Part shown: piece by piece, positions 1 to 8,141 of the stretch
How positions within the stretch are numbered: the first letter of the stretch is position 1
How the letters are laid out: every line of letters starts with the position of its first letter
NCBI GenBank assembly: GCA_947445775.1
Contig: CANFEB010000002.1
Span: 62,001 to 126,000 of the forward strand
From: Oligoflexales bacterium
Lineage (GTDB): Bacteria > Bdellovibrionota_B > Oligoflexia > Oligoflexales > RGVZ01
Length of the DNA stretch: 64,000 nt
Direction of reading: 5' to 3'
The notes under the pieces: model-generated
What the model saw: the letters and a program-made list of their open reading frames with translations, nothing else
The model's database searches: none
Told to the model about the DNA's origin: nothing
Made by a program: the position numbers and the translations under genes

Positions 1-9
1 CACCGAGCC

Positions 10-618
10 ATGGGCAAATCAATCTTGGGATGCGCCGCAGCCCTGCTATTATTCGCGTGCGAGGCGCGCGTGGATCCATTTGCGACGCCCCCAATTGGGG
101 CCGTGATGAGAATCAAACCGTCTCTGATCGATGGGATGCCTTCGGCGCTCGATCAGCGTAAAGGCCTCGCGGCAGCAGAGCCGACAAGGGCCACTTTGAT
201 TTATTTAACGAGCAAAAAAAAGGACGTGGACGGCGCGGCGGACACCAGTGACGACGTCACTGCAATTGTAGTCAGCGATTCCCGAGGTGAGAGAGCATCG
301 TGGAACTGGCAAAGCCTCGAGCGGGGCGCTGAATCATCATCATCACCATCACCATCACCATCACCATCATCATCATCTTCTTCTTCCGATTCTTATTCGC
401 ATTGCCGTCATTCTGAGCCGGATATGATAGAATTGCTGGCAGAGTTTGGGGGGATGGTCTTGATTTGCGACAGCACTTTAGTGGATGCGATGGACGCTGC
501 CAAAATCATTACATTCACCACCCGTAGTGGAGCCATCAAGAGTTTTACCAGTTGGGGAACTACCAACGCCGAATTGGGGAGTGGCAGGGCCATCGTAATC
601 CATTCCTTTCCCATTTGA
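10..618 (+). CDS. Unrecognised lipoprotein with Ser/Pro tract
   Basis: 202 residues. A short hydrophobic N-terminus ends in LLLFAC, which suggests a type II signal peptide with Cys17 as lipidated residue, so the protein probably sits in the envelope. No known family was recognised. Residues 109-126 are a Ser/Pro tract coded by runs of tca and tcacca (bases 334-386); it separates an N-terminal part from a C-terminal part of about 75 residues. The start lies 10 bases into the window, so the ribosome-binding site cannot be judged. It is the first of four lipoprotein genes on this strand (10-5497) and ends 44 bases before the next one. Confidence 0.6.
   Translation: MGKSILGCAAALLLFACEARVDPFATPPIGAVMRIKPSLIDGMPSALDQRKGLAAAEPTRATLIYLTSKKKDVDGAADTSDDVTAIVVSDSRGERASWNWQSLERGAESSSSPSPSPSPSSSSSSSDSYSHCRHSEPDMIELLAEFGGMVLICDSTLVDAMDAAKIITFTTRSGAIKSFTSWGTTNAELGSGRAIVIHSFPI
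334..386 (+). repeat. In-frame tca/tcacca microsatellite
   Basis: Runs of tca flank about four copies of tcacca. In the gene frame this encodes Ser and Ser-Pro; in the next frame the same bases would read as a run of His codons, but that frame is not the coding one. It belongs to the family of codon-multiple repeats seen across the window. Confidence 0.8.
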
Positions 619-662
619 TGATCACAAGTTGGTCATCACAACCCTGACCGCAAGGAATCGCG

Positions 663-2165
663 ATGAACGTGAAAAAAGGTTTGGCCGGGATATTTATTTT
701 TGTGATTATTGGAATCACGATCAGCTCCTGCAAATGCTCTGACTCAAATTTCAGTGGTGTGTCGAAAACGCGGCCTCCCACCACAGGTGGGGACCCAGGT
801 GACGATGCCAAGGGCGTCATCAGCAGGACGTTGAATTCTGTCACCAGCCACAAGATCTGGATTGTCACCTCTGCCGGCGTTGCAAAGCGTCTGACCTTAG
901 AGGGTAATGAGGTCAAAGAGACTCGAAGTTGGAGCGGCCTTGACGGCAATCTAGGCACCAGAACCTACGTCACCGAGGGTGGTTTCATCGCGGCCAGGTT
1001 TCCCAACATTTACTTTATTGATCCAGATGGCACCCCTCAGGGGCCGATTCCAGCCAGCAATAAAAAAGTCATTTCAGAAGCCACAGATCGCATTTGCTTG
1101 GCCTCGTATAAACGCGGAGACAAGCGCTTTATGCTGGCGGCTTGGGGCAAGGGGGCATATCGAGAGTTTCCCTTGGCCGACACGCCGCCATACCGCCCCA
1201 TGTGGGATGGGGCAGCCAGCCATGAAGGTACCCTGGGTCTGGCAGCCCTTTGGGGATACAGTTGCTTCATCGACCAGAAGAGAATGGTTTTTTACTCGCA
1301 GCATGGTGGTGGTGGCAACGCCTTGGACTTGAACACCATGCAGAAGGTTAATCCTGAGAGTGTGGCGCCCAATGCCAAGTTTGTTTCCGTCAACATCCCA
1401 CCCCTGACCAAAGTCATTCCTCTAACGTCTTTGCTGACCAAAGGCATTACTCCATCCTCTTACGCCATAGCCGGCGATGCCAACGGCAACATCATCAACG
1501 GAGTGGGCGTTTATACAGCGTCACATGATCCGATCAGTGACACGATTTGGGTGAGCAAGGGGAAAATTGGGGTTTATCCGGCGAGCTGTTTTTCCAGCAC
1601 GCCCAACTGTGCTGGCTTTGCCGAGTATGATCCCCCGGCTGGTGGGATTGGCCCAATGAGCGCTTTGAAAGATGGCCGAATTATCGGGGCAACCAGAACC
1701 TCAGGCAACATCTATGTCATGTCCCTGAAAAATCCCGCCGATCGCACCGCAGGAATCAATGTGACCAAGATCGCCTCAGTTGGGGGAGATCCCTATATGT
1801 ATACGGACTTCACCGGCGCAACTTTATATGTGAGCAACGCCGAACAAACTTTTGATTTTGGTGAGGCACCGGGTTTTGTTCCGGACAAAGCCGTGGTCGG
1901 GTCAAAATTCAGATGGACCGCAAAAGGCGGCGCATCCACTGAATGGAAGTCGATGAAGGTTGAAATCCGCTGCTACAATGACGGGGCCGCCAAGCCAGAA
2001 TTTGTTGAGGTTGGGCCCGTTGGATCTGACAGGGCCATCACCCCCATCAATGCGCCGTCATGCGCGGGTAAAAAAATCAACCGTGCCGATGTCCGCGTCA
2101 GCCAACTCGACAACGCGAGCACGATGGTTGGCGTGGACCGGATCGAGGTTCTCCTAGATCAATAG
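663..2165 (+). CDS. Unrecognised 500-residue lipoprotein
   Basis: The N-terminus is a clear lipoprotein signal: basic MNVKKG, a hydrophobic core, then TISSC as lipobox with Cys at about residue 23. The mature part is about 478 residues, rich in short beta-prone segments and Gly turns. It contains recurring phrases of the type seen in beta-propeller-like surface proteins (IVTSAG, GNIYVMSLKN), but no family could be named. Several Cys residues (near CFIDQ, CFSSTPNCAG, CYNDG, CAG) could form disulfides in the periplasm or on the surface. The start is ATG 663 after CGCAAGGAATCGCG, a moderate Shine-Dalgarno. Probably co-transcribed with the lipoprotein gene upstream. Function unknown. Confidence 0.65.
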   Translation: MNVKKGLAGIFIFVIIGITISSCKCSDSNFSGVSKTRPPTTGGDPGDDAKGVISRTLNSVTSHKIWIVTSAGVAKRLTLEGNEVKETRSWSGLDGNLGTRTYVTEGGFIAARFPNIYFIDPDGTPQGPIPASNKKVISEATDRICLASYKRGDKRFMLAAWGKGAYREFPLADTPPYRPMWDGAASHEGTLGLAALWGYSCFIDQKRMVFYSQHGGGGNALDLNTMQKVNPESVAPNAKFVSVNIPPLTKVIPLTSLLTKGITPSSYAIAGDANGNIINGVGVYTASHDPISDTIWVSKGKIGVYPASCFSSTPNCAGFAEYDPPAGGIGPMSALKDGRIIGATRTSGNIYVMSLKNPADRTAGINVTKIASVGGDPYMYTDFTGATLYVSNAEQTFDFGEAPGFVPDKAVVGSKFRWTAKGGASTEWKSMKVEIRCYNDGAAKPEFVEVGPVGSDRAITPINAPSCAGKKINRADVRVSQLDNASTMVGVDRIEVLLDQ

Positions 2166-2441
2166 TCCCTTGTAAGATGGGGTTTGACTTCCAATTTCAG
2201 TTTGATCTCGGCGAGGGTCATGGGCTGGGCTGGGCTTGGCTTGGCGTTTCGACTTTTTCTGCAGCCTCGCCCACTTCGCCCTGAGCGGCCCTCAAATACA
2301 AGTCAAGCGACCTGTCTACTAATTTTAAAAGTACCTTGGTATTTTTAACATGGCGAGTCATAAGTATGGGGTGATAATTTACATTGCGTATGGGTTATGA
2401 TAGCCTGAAGTAACCCTTTCGAATAAGTGTGCGGAACGTAT
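2166..2441. other. Intergenic region upstream of the DUF4143 ATPase
   Basis: 276 bases with no gene visible. It changes from GC-rich sequence with a short ctggg-type repeat (about 2222-2248) to AT-rich sequence from about 2320. An imperfect inverted repeat (AAGTACC TT GGTATTT) lies near 2330-2346 and could be an operator. No convincing -35/-10 pair was found. The composition change fits the left boundary of a transferred gene. Confidence 0.35.
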
Positions 2442-3764
2442 ATGGCTGTTTTTAGGAGAAAAATCGACAAAGCGCTCGAGGTTTGGCGCGAATCTCCAAT
2501 GCGTCAGCCCATGGTGCTAAGGGGGGCGCGTCAGGTTGGTAAATCTTTTGCCGTTCGCGAATTTGCAAAGGCTTCCTACGAGAATTTTTTTGAAGTGAAT
2601 TTCGAGCAGCGCTCTTCGTTTAAGAAAATTTTTGAAGGTGATTTGGATCCTGTCGTCATCCTCTCAGAATTGTCTCTGATTTTTGGAAAGCAAATTCGAC
2701 CGGGAGTCGATTTAATTTTTTTTGACGAAATTCAAGAATGCCCTCAGGCAATTGTCTCATTGCGATATTTTTACGAGCAGGCAAACGAATATCATATAAT
2801 TGCGGCTGGAAGTCTCTTGGAGTTTGCGCTCGAAAAAATATCGACTCCAGTTGGGCGAATAGCCTACGAGTTCATGTTTCCACTGTCATTTTCTGAATTC
2901 CTTTCAGCAACTAATCGGGAGCATCTTGTTGCTCATCTGCCGCGATTGCGCGGCGGCAAAATGGAGCCAACGAGCGAAACGGCTCACGCCCTTTTAACAA
3001 CTGCCATGAAAGATTATTTTATAATTGGTGGAATGCCTGCTGCGGTAAGCGCATTTGGAGAGAGTCGAGACTTCATTGCCGTGGCAGAAGTTCAAGATCG
3101 GATTCTGCAATCGTTTCGAGACGACGTACATAAATATGCTAGGGGTGAATTCCAATCGAGCAATCTCGAAAAACTTCTCGAGACTGGGGTTAAGCACGTT
3201 GGGAAACAAATTAAATATACAACCATATCTCCAGATACGGACATCAGGCGAACTAAGGCATCAATAAATTTGCTGGAAAAATCTTGTCTGCTGCATAAAA
3301 TAAGGTCGGTCAACCCATCAGGTCTACCGTTGGGGGCGGAGGCCAGCGATAAATATTTCAAGCTTCAATTTCTTGACATCGGTTTAGGCCAGCGGTGGGC
3401 TGGATTTTCTGCGGCTGCTGTGAACGCTGGAAAGGACCTGCTCGCGTTGCACGAGGGCCGTCTTGCCGAACAATTTGTTGGTCAACAACTACTCGCCGAA
3501 TCCTCCGTCGGCAGTGAAAATAGGTCGTTATATTGTTGGATAAGAGCAGAGAAAAACTCGGAAGCTGAGGTAGATTTCATCATAGCAAGAGACGGCGTGA
3601 TTATAGCTGTAGAAATTAAGTCGGGAACGTCCGGAAAGTTAAAAAGCCTCAAAGTAATGCGCGAAAAATACGCTGCAGTAAATCAAAGCGTCTGCCTTCA
3701 ACAACGTTCTAACGTTGAGGAAAACCAGGGGGTGCTATTTATGCCCTTGTATTCGATCCTGTAA
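2442..3764 (+). CDS. AAA ATPase with DUF4143 nuclease-like C-terminus
   Basis: About 440 residues. Walker A GARQVGKS lies near residue 30, Walker B LIFFDEIQ near 90, followed by the middle region typical of AAA_14/DUF4143 ATPases. The C-terminus carries EAEVDFII then AVEIKSG, the PD-(D/E)XK-like signature usual in this family. Such proteins are common in bacteria and archaea, often in mobile or defence-linked places, and their role is not settled. ATG 2442 is preferred over GTG 2427 because MAVFRRKID is the usual family start. The gene is visibly AT-richer than its neighbours, with many aaa, att and ttt codons. It lies between lipoprotein genes and is followed by a degenerate copy of its own tail, which suggests acquisition and partial duplication. 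Confidence 0.85.
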   Translation: MAVFRRKIDKALEVWRESPMRQPMVLRGARQVGKSFAVREFAKASYENFFEVNFEQRSSFKKIFEGDLDPVVILSELSLIFGKQIRPGVDLIFFDEIQECPQAIVSLRYFYEQANEYHIIAAGSLLEFALEKISTPVGRIAYEFMFPLSFSEFLSATNREHLVAHLPRLRGGKMEPTSETAHALLTTAMKDYFIIGGMPAAVSAFGESRDFIAVAEVQDRILQSFRDDVHKYARGEFQSSNLEKLLETGVKHVGKQIKYTTISPDTDIRRTKASINLLEKSCLLHKIRSVNPSGLPLGAEASDKYFKLQFLDIGLGQRWAGFSAAAVNAGKDLLALHEGRLAEQFVGQQLLAESSVGSENRSLYCWIRAEKNSEAEVDFIIARDGVIIAVEIKSGTSGKLKSLKVMREKYAAVNQSVCLQQRSNVEENQGVLFMPLYSIL

Positions 3765-3818
3765 GGTCGAATTGACTCACAAAGAATGTTACCGAAAATC
3801 ATTGTTTTTGGCCGGTGG

Positions 3819-3876
3819 GGCTTCGGCATCGTTCTAACATTCAAGAAAGTCAGGGTTTTTCTATTCTTGACGTTGG
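3819..3876 (+). pseudogene. Degenerate duplicate of the DUF4143 gene 3' end
   Basis: Bases 3819-3876 align without gaps to the end of the ATPase gene (from about 3694). The shared core CGTTCTAAC is identical and the flanks match at roughly 70%. Read in frame this remnant gives RSNIQESQGFSIL against RSNVEENQGVLFM in the intact gene. It has no start of its own and runs open into the next lipoprotein frame. It is either the scar of a second DUF4143 gene or a partial tandem duplication. Short length limits certainty. Confidence 0.55.
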
Positions 3877-3943
3877 TTTCCTAAAGATTTCACTTAAAAT
3901 TGCCGATAGTTGCTTGGAGTTTTATTTTTTAAGGAGGCGCTGG

Positions 3944-4507
3944 ATGCAACGGGCTTGGTCACAATTGGCGCTTTGTTTTGGATTGAGCGCTTTTAGCCTG
4001 AGTGGCTGCAGGGGCGCCAGTTTCCAGGGGGAAGGCAAACAAGCCAGCCTGCCGCCGCCGAAATGTCCCCAAGGAGTTCAAGTCAATTACGCGGCCTCCC
4101 AGGCAGGCGAATGTTGGAAGAGCCGGCGCGTCTTCAATACCAGCGCCGAACTTCCTAAGGGCGTTGACCGGTGCACAACCTTCAATCTAACCTCAAGTGG
4201 TTGTGATTCCCTAGACGCAGTTTTAAATACCGCCGAAGCCAAGGGGTACTACGAGTCCCACCAGCGCGAAACTTATCGGGGTGCAATTGCAGAGTTTCTG
4301 ATGCAGAAAAATTTAAGTTCCGGTGCGGTCGCCGTGGTCGGCTGCAGTGAGGGGGCCAATGCTGGAGTTTTTTACATTCAAATGGAAGGACATCCGGCCT
4401 CCGAAAATGAGTGCAGCAAGACCGTCGGCAAAACTGTTCTTAGTTTCTGTATTTATTCTTCAACTTCAAGCTACACTTCCGACACTAATAAGTGTGTCTG
4501 GCCGTAG
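3944..4507 (+). CDS. Unrecognised lipoprotein, Cys-rich
   Basis: 187 residues from ATG 3944, which has an excellent Shine-Dalgarno (AAGGAGG, 9 bases upstream). The frame is open further upstream to 3815, but that extension is the decayed DUF4143 tail and not part of the protein. The signal peptide ends in FSLSGC, a good lipobox. The mature part has six or more Cys residues (for example GECWK, DRCTTF, SSGCDS, VVGCSEG, NECSKT, FCIY, NKCVWP), pointing to a disulfide-bonded periplasmic or surface domain. No family recognised. It is followed by a 13-bp tandem repeat and another lipoprotein gene. Confidence 0.65.
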   Translation: MQRAWSQLALCFGLSAFSLSGCRGASFQGEGKQASLPPPKCPQGVQVNYAASQAGECWKSRRVFNTSAELPKGVDRCTTFNLTSSGCDSLDAVLNTAEAKGYYESHQRETYRGAIAEFLMQKNLSSGAVAVVGCSEGANAGVFYIQMEGHPASENECSKTVGKTVLSFCIYSSTSSYTSDTNKCVWP

Positions 4508-4546
4508 ATGCTTGAATATGGAAAGTTCTCGTTCCGCGCGGTCAAG

Positions 4547-4581
4547 GATGATGCCACATGATGATGCCACATGATGATGAC
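4547..4581 (+). repeat. 13-bp tandem repeat at a gene start
   Basis: Two copies of gatgatgccacat (4547-4559, 4560-4572) and a partial third. The array lies between two lipoprotein genes and ends in ATGATGATG, giving three adjacent in-frame start codons (4571, 4574, 4577). Unlike the repeats inside genes, the unit is not a multiple of three. Confidence 0.75.
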
Positions 4582-5497
4582 AGCTTTTAGAACCCCGTCA
4601 GTGCGTTACGCTTCCCTGATGGTCGCAGTATTTATTGCGTCTTCATGGATGTCGTTCGGATGCAAGGCCCGCTTGGAAAACAGCGGTGTGCGTTCGTCCG
4701 ATGTGCATTCGTCAGATGCCCTGGCCGATGATGAGAAACCGTTGCCTGATTACACTCCGCGGTTTCTTGAAATCGATGCTGGATCGCCACCATTCGCTCA
4801 ATTTGATTCAGAAGTCACAAAGGTCTTGTTGCCTGACAAGAATACGCACGATCTGTCTCTTGTTTCTGCACAGGCTAATATTTCCGATCAATACCGATAT
4901 TTTTTCAGCCTCTACTCATGGCAGGGCTTGGGCCCATTCAACTTGCCGCGCAATACCCATGTTTTTGGAGTTTTTGTCCGCCTTGATGGAAAAAAAGTCG
5001 AGTCCGATCCGATGGGCTACTTTACAATTAGTTGGAATGCTGCCGATGGTGACATCGCACTGGTTTTTCCGGCCAAGGCTGGACACAACTTCTCCCTCTC
5101 TGAGACGTATCGGCTGCGTGAAAGAATGAGCGCAGCGACCGAGGTCCGCAGGTCGCGAATGGTGGAGATAAAAAAGGAGGTATTTGACGCTGCTTTCGCC
5201 CATTACACGAGGATTGTCGTGGGCGAAAGCACGGGGATCGTATCCTACAAGATGTTGGACGATCTTGATGCCCGTGAGCGTGTCCGTCGCTTCTCCGTCG
5301 GCGGTTACAGCAATTGCCAGCATGCCATTGCAGACATCCTTTCCCGTGCCGACGGAACCCTTCTGGAGACGCTCCTTGCGCGCGGTTTCGAGGCGGGCGA
5401 CATGATTTATCAATGGCTGTCCCCACACTTCGTTAGTACCGATCCGCGCCTGGAAGTGATTGGGCAGCGCCTGCGTCTTCAAAAGTCCAACAACTGA
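4571..5497 (+). CDS. Unrecognised lipoprotein with NCQHA motif
   Basis: 308 residues. The hydrophobic N-terminus ends in WMSFGC at about residue 31, a weaker lipobox than in the neighbouring genes, so lipidation is likely but not certain. The mature part has a Ser-rich linker, then a compact domain of about 240 residues. A GGYSNCQHA segment near residue 245 puts Cys and His close together, which could be catalytic or metal-binding, but no family was recognised. Start choice among ATG 4571, 4574 and 4577 is open because the tandem repeat creates all three. It ends 30 bases before the UxuA-like gene and is probably transcribed with it. Confidence 0.6.
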   Translation: MMMTAFRTPSVRYASLMVAVFIASSWMSFGCKARLENSGVRSSDVHSSDALADDEKPLPDYTPRFLEIDAGSPPFAQFDSEVTKVLLPDKNTHDLSLVSAQANISDQYRYFFSLYSWQGLGPFNLPRNTHVFGVFVRLDGKKVESDPMGYFTISWNAADGDIALVFPAKAGHNFSLSETYRLRERMSAATEVRRSRMVEIKKEVFDAAFAHYTRIVVGESTGIVSYKMLDDLDARERVRRFSVGGYSNCQHAIADILSRADGTLLETLLARGFEAGDMIYQWLSPHFVSTDPRLEVIGQRLRLQKSNN

Positions 5498-5527
5498 CAG
5501 CTATGGGTGCATGCTAGAGGATAGACG

Positions 5528-6661
5528 ATGCTCGATTCGAAAAATACAAAGCCTGCTGGCACCAGCCGGCGAGAACTGCTTTTGGGGACGGTTAAAGCCG
5601 TTGCAGGAATGGCCTTGTTTGGTCCAGCCTCAATGGCCCAGGCGGCGTCTAAAGCTGCGTCCAAGGCGGATCTGCGCTGCGGCACCCAACAGGGTCCGAC
5701 AACGCCTGGGATGTTGGATTTTTTTAAACGCCACGGCGTGACCGACATTTGCGGTTATCCAGAGGACGAGGGCAATAAGGGCTTTTTTTCTACCAGCGAT
5801 CTCGAAAAGTGCCGCGACCTTTGTGCCCATCATGGAATTAAGCTGGCCATGATCCCTCTGCCGTTTTTAAGTTCCAGCCACATCGACCACGAAAAACGCC
5901 CGGCGATCCTGCTGGGGCAAAGCCCAGAGCGAGACCGCGATATCGAGGACATTGCCAAGACGATTGAGGCCTGTGGCAAGGCCGGTATTTCAGCCGTCAA
6001 ATACAACATGAGCTTACTTGGGGTGATGCGCACCGCAGAATCCCCGGGCCGCGGCGGCAGCGAGTACAGCACATGGAAGGAGGCCGAGGTGCCCCAAGCC
6101 AAACGCCAGCAACTTACCCGGGCTGGACGGGTGCCCGAGACGGTGTTCTGGCAACGGATAGAATACTTTGTGAAGGCCATCATGCCGGCCTGCGAAGCGG
6201 CAAAGGTCCGGGCGGCTTGCCACCCACAAGACCCGGGGACACCTCCAGGAGGGCTTTATGGCATCGACAACGTCTTGGGCACCGTGGATGGTTTGAAGCG
6301 CTTTGTGGGCATCAGTGCCAGTCCCTATCATGGCTTAAATTTCTGTGTGGGCACCGTTTCAGAGATGCTGAAAGACCCCGCCCGGGAGATCCTCGATGTG
6401 GTGGATTGGTTTGCCAGTCGCGGTCGGATTTTTAACATTCATTATCGCAATATAAGAGGCAAACGAGGTGATTTCATAGAGGTTTTCCCTGACGAGGGCG
6501 ACGTCGACATGGTGGCCGTGGCCAGGGTTTTAAGGGCCCGGGGTTATCGCGGGATGCTGATGCCCGACCATGTCCCCCATCACCAAGATGACCCCAAGGG
6601 GATGCAGGCATTTGCCTACGCTCAAGGGTACATAAAGGGGGTTATTCAGGCGTTGGGGTAG
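5528..6661 (+). CDS. Tat-exported mannonate dehydratase-like (UxuA) protein
   Basis: 377 residues. The N-terminus has a twin-arginine signal (TSRRELLLG, then a hydrophobic stretch ending at AQA), so the folded protein is probably exported. The rest follows the UxuA TIM-barrel pattern: KYNMS, ACHPQDPG, NFCVGT, FNIHYRNI and GMLMPDHVPHH, in order. In UxuA these loops hold the divalent metal and sugar acid; D-mannonate is dehydrated to 2-keto-3-deoxy-gluconate. UxuA is normally cytoplasmic and around 350-400 residues, and no other hexuronate gene is nearby, so the substrate may differ. The start has AGAGGA seven bases upstream. Family membership is fairly sure, the reaction is not. Confidence 0.7.
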   Translation: MLDSKNTKPAGTSRRELLLGTVKAVAGMALFGPASMAQAASKAASKADLRCGTQQGPTTPGMLDFFKRHGVTDICGYPEDEGNKGFFSTSDLEKCRDLCAHHGIKLAMIPLPFLSSSHIDHEKRPAILLGQSPERDRDIEDIAKTIEACGKAGISAVKYNMSLLGVMRTAESPGRGGSEYSTWKEAEVPQAKRQQLTRAGRVPETVFWQRIEYFVKAIMPACEAAKVRAACHPQDPGTPPGGLYGIDNVLGTVDGLKRFVGISASPYHGLNFCVGTVSEMLKDPAREILDVVDWFASRGRIFNIHYRNIRGKRGDFIEVFPDEGDVDMVAVARVLRARGYRGMLMPDHVPHHQDDPKGMQAFAYAQGYIKGVIQALG

Positions 6662-6753
6662 GACAAACCCTCAGGCGAATCCTGTCCTTGCCTTGGAAAG
6701 GCAGGCGGTGGTAATACCTGACCCCTGTTTTCGTTATTTTCAAGGGGATTGCC

Positions 6754-6918
6754 ATGGCCCGCTCTAGAGCACGCGACATCATCAAGCTCGTTTCCACCGC
6801 TGAAACCGGCTACTACTACACCACGACCAAGAAAAAGGGTAAGGACAAGCTTGAACTCAAAAAGTTTGACCCAGTGGTTCGCAAACACGTTGTCTTCAAA
6901 GAAGCTAAAATCAAGTAA
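6754..6918 (+). CDS. rpmG: 50S ribosomal protein L33
   Basis: 54 residues beginning [15 protein letters not shown], with [11 protein letters not shown] and the C-terminal [15 protein letters not shown] typical of L33. L33 sits near the E site of the large subunit. The form here lacks the Cys pairs of zinc-binding L33, so it is a zinc-independent type. ATG 6754 has AAGGGG six bases upstream. It is isolated from other ribosomal genes and is followed directly by the MBL-fold gene, whose TTG start abuts the rpmG stop. Confidence 0.93.
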   Translation: MARSRARDIIKLVSTAETGYYYTTTKKKGKDKLELKKFDPVVRKHVVFKEAKIK

Positions 6919-7614
6919 TTGAATTTGGCTCCGCAACATTCTGATTTGTATCTCAAGCAGCTCTTGCTTGGGCCAATGGAAAACTTTGTCTACCTGATGG
7001 GTAGCAAGTCTTCCAAAGAGTGTTTTGTCATCGATCCCGCCTGGAATATCCAGGCAATCGAGGACGCGGCGACAGCAGACGGGATGACCATCACCGGCTG
7101 CCTGATCACGCACTACCATCCTGACCATTGTGGCGGCCACCTTTGGGGGCACGACATCGAAGGCGTCGCCGAACTTGTCGGGCGCAAGCCTGTGCCGGTT
7201 TACGTCCAGGCAGAGGAACTTGAAGGCGTCCAAAAAATCACCGGGCTAAGTCGCTCTGATTTTAAGGTCTGTCGCGGTGGCGATGTCATCGACATTGGTG
7301 CAAGCAAAGTCACCTTGATCCACACGCCAGGTCATACCCCAGGCAGTCAGTGCTTTCTCTGCAATGGGGCTCTTGTTTCGGGCGATACACTGTTTCTGTC
7401 GGGCTGCGGGCGGGTGGATTTACCGGGGGGAAACTCCGAGCAATTACACGAAAGCTTGGCCACAAAACTTGCCAAATTGCCCGGAGAAACCATCGTCTAT
7501 CCTGGACACCGCTATGACCCAAAAAATTCAGCATCCGTTGATGAACTTTTGAAAACCAATCCATACCTGAACGCCAAATCACTTGCAGAATGGCAGCGGC
7601 TGTTTCGCAACTAG
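6919..7614 (+). CDS. MBL-fold metallohydrolase (glyoxalase II-like)
   Basis: 231 residues. The metallo-beta-lactamase motifs are all present: THYHPDHCGGH (HxHxDH), HTPGHTPGS, SGDTLF and YPGHRY, giving the two-metal site of glyoxalase II-type hydrolases. Likely reactions are thioester hydrolysis or a related one; the substrate cannot be read from the sequence. Cytoplasmic, no signal peptide. The start is TTG 6919 immediately after the rpmG stop. ATG 6976 would cut off the first beta strand (LYLKQLLLGP) that the family keeps, so the TTG is preferred despite a weak ribosome-binding site. It is 9 bases from the DUF1993 gene. Confidence 0.85.
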   Translation: MNLAPQHSDLYLKQLLLGPMENFVYLMGSKSSKECFVIDPAWNIQAIEDAATADGMTITGCLITHYHPDHCGGHLWGHDIEGVAELVGRKPVPVYVQAEELEGVQKITGLSRSDFKVCRGGDVIDIGASKVTLIHTPGHTPGSQCFLCNGALVSGDTLFLSGCGRVDLPGGNSEQLHESLATKLAKLPGETIVYPGHRYDPKNSASVDELLKTNPYLNAKSLAEWQRLFRN

Positions 7615-7623
7615 GGAGATTTT

Positions 7624-8130
7624 ATGATCGTTGAAACTTTTGCCCAGTTTTCCAAAATGCTCGCGAACCTAGACAAGATTCTGGAGAAGGCTCAAAAATT
7701 CTCGGAACTCAAAAAATTTGATGCCGCCAACCTGTTGAATTCTCGGCTCGCACCAGATCAATTCAATTTCATTCGCCAAGTTCAAATCGCGTGCGATACA
7801 GCGAAATTCGCCGTAGCGAAATTGACGGGCATTGAAGCGCCAAAGTTTGAAGACAACGAGACAACCCTGGCGGAACTTCATCAGCGAATCAGCAAGACTC
7901 TGGAGTTTCTCTCGACGATTAAACCTGAGGCATGGAAGGGCTGGGAAACCAGAAAGACCCTAAATCCCAGAAAAGAAGGGAAATACCTGCCAGGCGACGA
8001 GTTTCTGACCCAGCATGCCGTCCCCAATTTTTATTTCCACATGAACGCAGCCTACGGGATTTTGCGCCACAACGGCGTTGACCTGGGCAAGATGGATTAT
8101 CTTGGCGTGATCACTTATCGCGACCTGTAG
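7624..8130 (+). CDS. DUF1993 family protein
   Basis: 168 residues, all-helical. The pattern near the C-terminus (PNFYFHMNAAYGILRHNGVDLGKMDYLG) matches the DUF1993 family of small DinB-like four-helix proteins of unknown function; His residues in this region may bind a metal as in related DinB-like folds. No signal peptide. ATG 7624 follows AGGGAG with about six bases of spacing. Co-transcription with the MBL-fold gene is likely. Only 11 bases separate its stop from the convergent ABC exporter gene, and no hairpin with a T-run is seen there. Confidence 0.8.
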   Translation: MIVETFAQFSKMLANLDKILEKAQKFSELKKFDAANLLNSRLAPDQFNFIRQVQIACDTAKFAVAKLTGIEAPKFEDNETTLAELHQRISKTLEFLSTIKPEAWKGWETRKTLNPRKEGKYLPGDEFLTQHAVPNFYFHMNAAYGILRHNGVDLGKMDYLGVITYRDL

Positions 8131-8141
8131 AATTTCCTGAT

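Noticed and set aside
335-377. Run of His codons like an engineered tag
   Set aside because: It is out of frame with the lipoprotein gene, where the same bases read Ser and Pro; it is a microsatellite.
3815-3943. N-terminal extension of the Cys-rich lipoprotein
   Set aside because: The added residues are the decayed DUF4143 tail; ATG 3944 has an excellent RBS and a normal signal peptide.
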